A DNA stretch of 7,294 bases from Desulfobacterales bacterium. GTDB lineage: Bacteria > Desulfobacterota > Desulfobacteria > Desulfobacterales > JAFDCJ01. Made by a program: the position numbers and the translations under genes. The stretch covers positions 1 to 7,294 of the forward strand of contig JAOZPY010000123.1 of assembly GCA_029932495.1 (NCBI GenBank). Direction: 5' to 3'. Below are positions 5,680-7,294 of the stretch, piece by piece. Position 1 is the stretch's first letter, and every line of letters begins with the position of its first letter. The notes beneath the pieces were generated by a model that was not told the DNA's origin, ran no database searches, and worked only from the letters and a program-made list of their open reading frames with translations.

Positions 5680-5700
5680 AATGTTGAGGCCTGCTGTCAA
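5672..5700 (-). promoter_or_regulatory. Sigma70 promoter of the arsR-acr3 operon
   Basis: On the minus strand a perfect TTGACA (5695-5700) and TATATT (5672-5677, five of six consensus bases) are 17 bases apart. Transcription should start near 5665, leaving a leader of about 22 bases before the arsR ATG at 5643. This excludes the longer arsR frame beginning at 5700. Confidence 0.8.
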
Positions 5701-5740
5701 TACTCTCTGCGAGTGGCTGACCTGGTCGTCAAAATGGGGT

Positions 5741-5763
5741 TTATAAGCGTCACGTTATATGAT
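5741..5763 (+). promoter_or_regulatory. Possible promoter/operator of the divergent permease pair
   Basis: This stretch contains CGTTATATG (5753-5761), identical over nine bases to part of the ArsR operator. It also has an imperfect inverted partner, TTATAAGCG, at 5741-5749. TATGAT (5758-5763) could be a -10 box for the plus-strand genes, but no good -35 is found at normal spacing. A 5-bp hairpin, GTGCG/CGCAC, at 5815-5831 lies further downstream in the leader. Confidence 0.35.
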
Positions 5764-5869
5764 ACCCAAAGCAGGTGATATGCAGCTTGTCGGTTGTGGG
5801 TTGTTTGTTGCCTGGTGCGCGGCGACCGCACAATCAATATTGACAGACGATTGGGGAACAGGGGTTTAA

Positions 5870-6352
5870 ATGTATTACATATATATTGCAACCGGGGCGG
5901 CACTTTTACTTTCTTTTGTGGTCAGCCGTGAAAAAACTTTTCAGGCGCTTCGCATCGCTTATAGACGCTTGGCTAAAATCCTGCCGGCTTTTCTGGTCAT
6001 GCTCGTGCTGGTTTCAATTGTGCTGTTTCTGGTTCCAGAAAGCCTCATATCGACCTATCTGGGCGGCAACAACCGCTATGTCGGCGTGCTGATCGGGGCC
6101 GTTTTGGGGTCCGTGGTGTTGATGCCCGGCTTTATCGCCTATCCGTTGTGCGGCATTCTGCTGCAAAAAGGCGTGGCCTATATGGTTTTGTCTGCTTTCA
6201 GCACGACCCTGATGATGGTGGGAGTGCTGACCTATCCGGTGGAAAAAGCCTACCTGGGGACGAAAGTCACCGTGATCCGCAACCTGATCAGTTTTGCCAT
6301 TGCCCTGCTGGTGGCGCTGGCAACCGGCCTTTTTTTCGGCGAGGTTTTTTAA
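5870..6352 (+). CDS. Small permease, N-terminal-half type of the ArsP/YraQ (DUF318) family
   Basis: The 160-residue integral membrane protein has about four to five hydrophobic helices and matches one half of the roughly 300-350-residue ArsP/YraQ permease fold. Visible features are the P85-G-F-I-A-Y-P segment, a cytoplasmic-type Q-K-G turn, and an L-G-T-K-V-T-V-I-R segment before the last helix. It lacks the Cys-Ser-Cys motif typical of full-length members of this family, so the substrate is unknown; organoarsenical export is only suggested by context. AGGGG lies five bases before the ATG. The stop overlaps the start of the next gene by one base (TAATG), implying translational coupling and a heteromeric transporter. 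It is divergent from arsR. Confidence 0.75.
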   Translation: MYYIYIATGAALLLSFVVSREKTFQALRIAYRRLAKILPAFLVMLVLVSIVLFLVPESLISTYLGGNNRYVGVLIGAVLGSVVLMPGFIAYPLCGILLQKGVAYMVLSAFSTTLMMVGVLTYPVEKAYLGTKVTVIRNLISFAIALLVALATGLFFGEVF

Positions 6353-6867
6353 TGAAACACGGTAAAACGGTAATGATTTGCGGCTACTGCGCATTCCTGT
6401 TAGCATCTTTTCTGTTGGGATTTGAGCCGGGGGTTAAAATCGGCCGGAATTTCATATCATTTTCCATTGCGATGATTGAAGTTTTACCCTGTGCTTTCGT
6501 ATTAATTGGTCTTTTCGAAGTGTGGGTTAAAAAGGAAACCGTTGAAAAACATCTGGGGACCGAATCAGGCCTGCGTGGATATCTGTGGAGTGTGCTGCTG
6601 GCCGGCACCACTGTCGGCGGTTTGTATGTGGCCTTTCCTGTTGCCTATTCCCTTCATCGCAAGGGCGCCCGGCTGAGTGTCATTTTCAGCTACATCGCCG
6701 CGTCGGCGATCTGCCGGGTTCCCATGACAATTTTTGAAGCTTCCTTTCTGGGAGTCAAATTTACAGTGATCCGGCTGGTGGTGTCCCTGCCGCTGGTGTT
6801 CGTCAGCTCCATGCTGCTGGGAAGCTTCCTGGAGAAAAAACGGTATCACCTGACGGAAGGAAAATAG
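6352..6867 (+). CDS. Small permease, C-terminal-half type of the ArsP/YraQ (DUF318) family
   Basis: The 171-residue membrane protein has about four to five hydrophobic helices and is the partner of the preceding protein. Features include an amphipathic V-E-K-H-L-G segment, then G-T-T-V-G-G-L-Y-V-A-F-P, an H-R-K-G turn, and L-G-V-K-F-T-V-I-R before the last helix. The latter segments align with those of the first protein, so the two appear to be homologous halves of a duplicated fold. I chose the ATG at 6352 within TAATG because it couples to the upstream stop. The frame extends upstream to 6148, but that part overlaps the first gene and has a non-membrane, shadow-like composition. Substrate unknown. 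Confidence 0.75.
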   Translation: MKHGKTVMICGYCAFLLASFLLGFEPGVKIGRNFISFSIAMIEVLPCAFVLIGLFEVWVKKETVEKHLGTESGLRGYLWSVLLAGTTVGGLYVAFPVAYSLHRKGARLSVIFSYIAASAICRVPMTIFEASFLGVKFTVIRLVVSLPLVFVSSMLLGSFLEKKRYHLTEGK

Positions 6868-6869
6868 AA

Positions 6870-7179
6870 GTATGCCCCCCGGCGAATGAGTCAAAAAAGG
6901 TTTGTACGCTTTATTTGAATGATACCAAAATAAACAGATTCGATCTGGGAAAACCCACTGAGAAGGTCATGGATATGAGTTTGCATGTTCTCAAAAACGG
7001 ATGCATGCGGGGGGCTGTATATTGCACCGGGCAGCGTGATATCGGGTTTTGTCTTCACCAATGTGGATGAAGGCACCAAAACCTTCAATGTTGATATCCT
7101 GACGGAGAACGGCCCACTGATCTCTTTTACGTTATCGTCCTGTGGGTGTCAGGCAAACCGATTGGCTTATCAGATGTAG
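6870..7179 (+). pseudogene. Decayed fragment of a larger unknown protein gene
   Basis: No intact gene fits here, but two frames carry protein-like sequence that would join into one. From about 6870 to 7002 one frame reads through E-S-K-K-V-C-T-L-Y-L-N-D-T-K and on to M-D-M-S-L-H-V-L-K-N-G. From about 7004 another frame continues G-L-Y-I-A-P-G-S-V-I-S-G-F-V-F-T-N and D-E-G-T-K to a stop at 7179. The switch falls near the G6 run at 7008-7013. No start codon or ribosome binding site fits the first part, so the N-terminus is also missing. The G-F-V-F-T-N-x-D-E-G-T-K segment reminds me of proteins with a LssY-type C-terminal domain, but that is from memory and weak. A 64-codon frame from ATG 6985 is a possible intact alternative, though without a ribosome binding site. 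Confidence 0.4.
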
Positions 7180-7283
7180 ATTATGTCAGTGGGAACAACC
7201 GCCTGAACGGTAGCTGCTTAACTTTTTTCGGCTGCCGCAGATTCATAGTCGCATCTTTGGAGAAAAAGCATTAGGGGATTTCC

Positions 7284-7288
7284 GGAGG
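7284..7288 (+). promoter_or_regulatory. Shine-Dalgarno sequence of a gene starting at or beyond the right edge
   Basis: GGAGG ends six bases before the window end, ideal spacing for a start codon at about 7295. No start codon is visible inside the window. Confidence 0.45.
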
Positions 7289-7294
7289 ACAAGC

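Noticed and set aside
5290..5700. Longer ArsR with 19 extra N-terminal residues
   Set aside because: The extra stretch contains the -10 box, operator and predicted transcription start of the arsR promoter, so it cannot be part of the message.
5840..5869. Promoter from TTGACA at 5840-5845 for the permease pair
   Set aside because: No acceptable -10 box lies 16-18 bases downstream, and the ATG is only 24 bases away.
6148..6351. Upstream extension of the second half-permease
   Set aside because: It overlaps the first half-permease in another frame. The TAATG junction at 6350-6354 gives a better coupled start.

Overview
The window looks like chromosomal DNA of a strictly anaerobic Desulfobacterota (deltaproteobacterial) organism. 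That placement is inferred from an FmdE-type zinc-ribbon protein, an ACR3 arsenite permease, a split small permease pair, and above all a short gene that makes sense only if an internal UGA is read as selenocysteine. Selenoproteins are unusually common in that group. No 16S, ribosomal or other phylogenetic marker is present, so the assignment is tentative.

Minus strand, in reading direction from about 5700 down to 245. (1) arsR, with a near-consensus sigma70 promoter whose -10 lies inside an inverted repeat. (2) acr3, the arsenite efflux permease, starting at GTG. (3) An 8-bp inverted repeat, then a 76-residue CopZ-N-terminal/BFD-like iron-sulfur protein with selenocysteine at position 52, followed by a bacterial SECIS-like hairpin. 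(4) A 79-residue protein of unknown function. (5) A 764-residue APC amino-acid/cation transporter fused to two universal-stress (Usp) domains. It has its own promoter and ends in a strong bidirectional terminator. (6) A separate FmdE-family gene behind a promoter overlapped by a 9-bp inverted repeat. Positions 1-244 hold no recognisable gene.

Plus strand, divergent from arsR: two short membrane proteins (5870-6352 and 6352-6867) that share a TAATG junction and resemble the two halves of an ArsP/YraQ-type (DUF318) permease. A decayed coding remnant with at least one frameshift follows (about 6870-7179). The window ends just after a strong Shine-Dalgarno sequence, so another plus-strand gene probably begins at or just past the right edge.

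Functional picture: genes 1-4 form a likely arsenite-responsive unit. ArsR senses As(III), Acr3 exports it, and a small Sec/Cys-rich [2Fe-2S]-type protein and an unknown protein are probably co-transcribed. The divergent half-permeases share a 9-nt sequence with the arsR operator and may be co-regulated. The most notable element is the selenoprotein. Ordinary gene calling would truncate it at residue 51, or replace it with a wrong-frame ORF.
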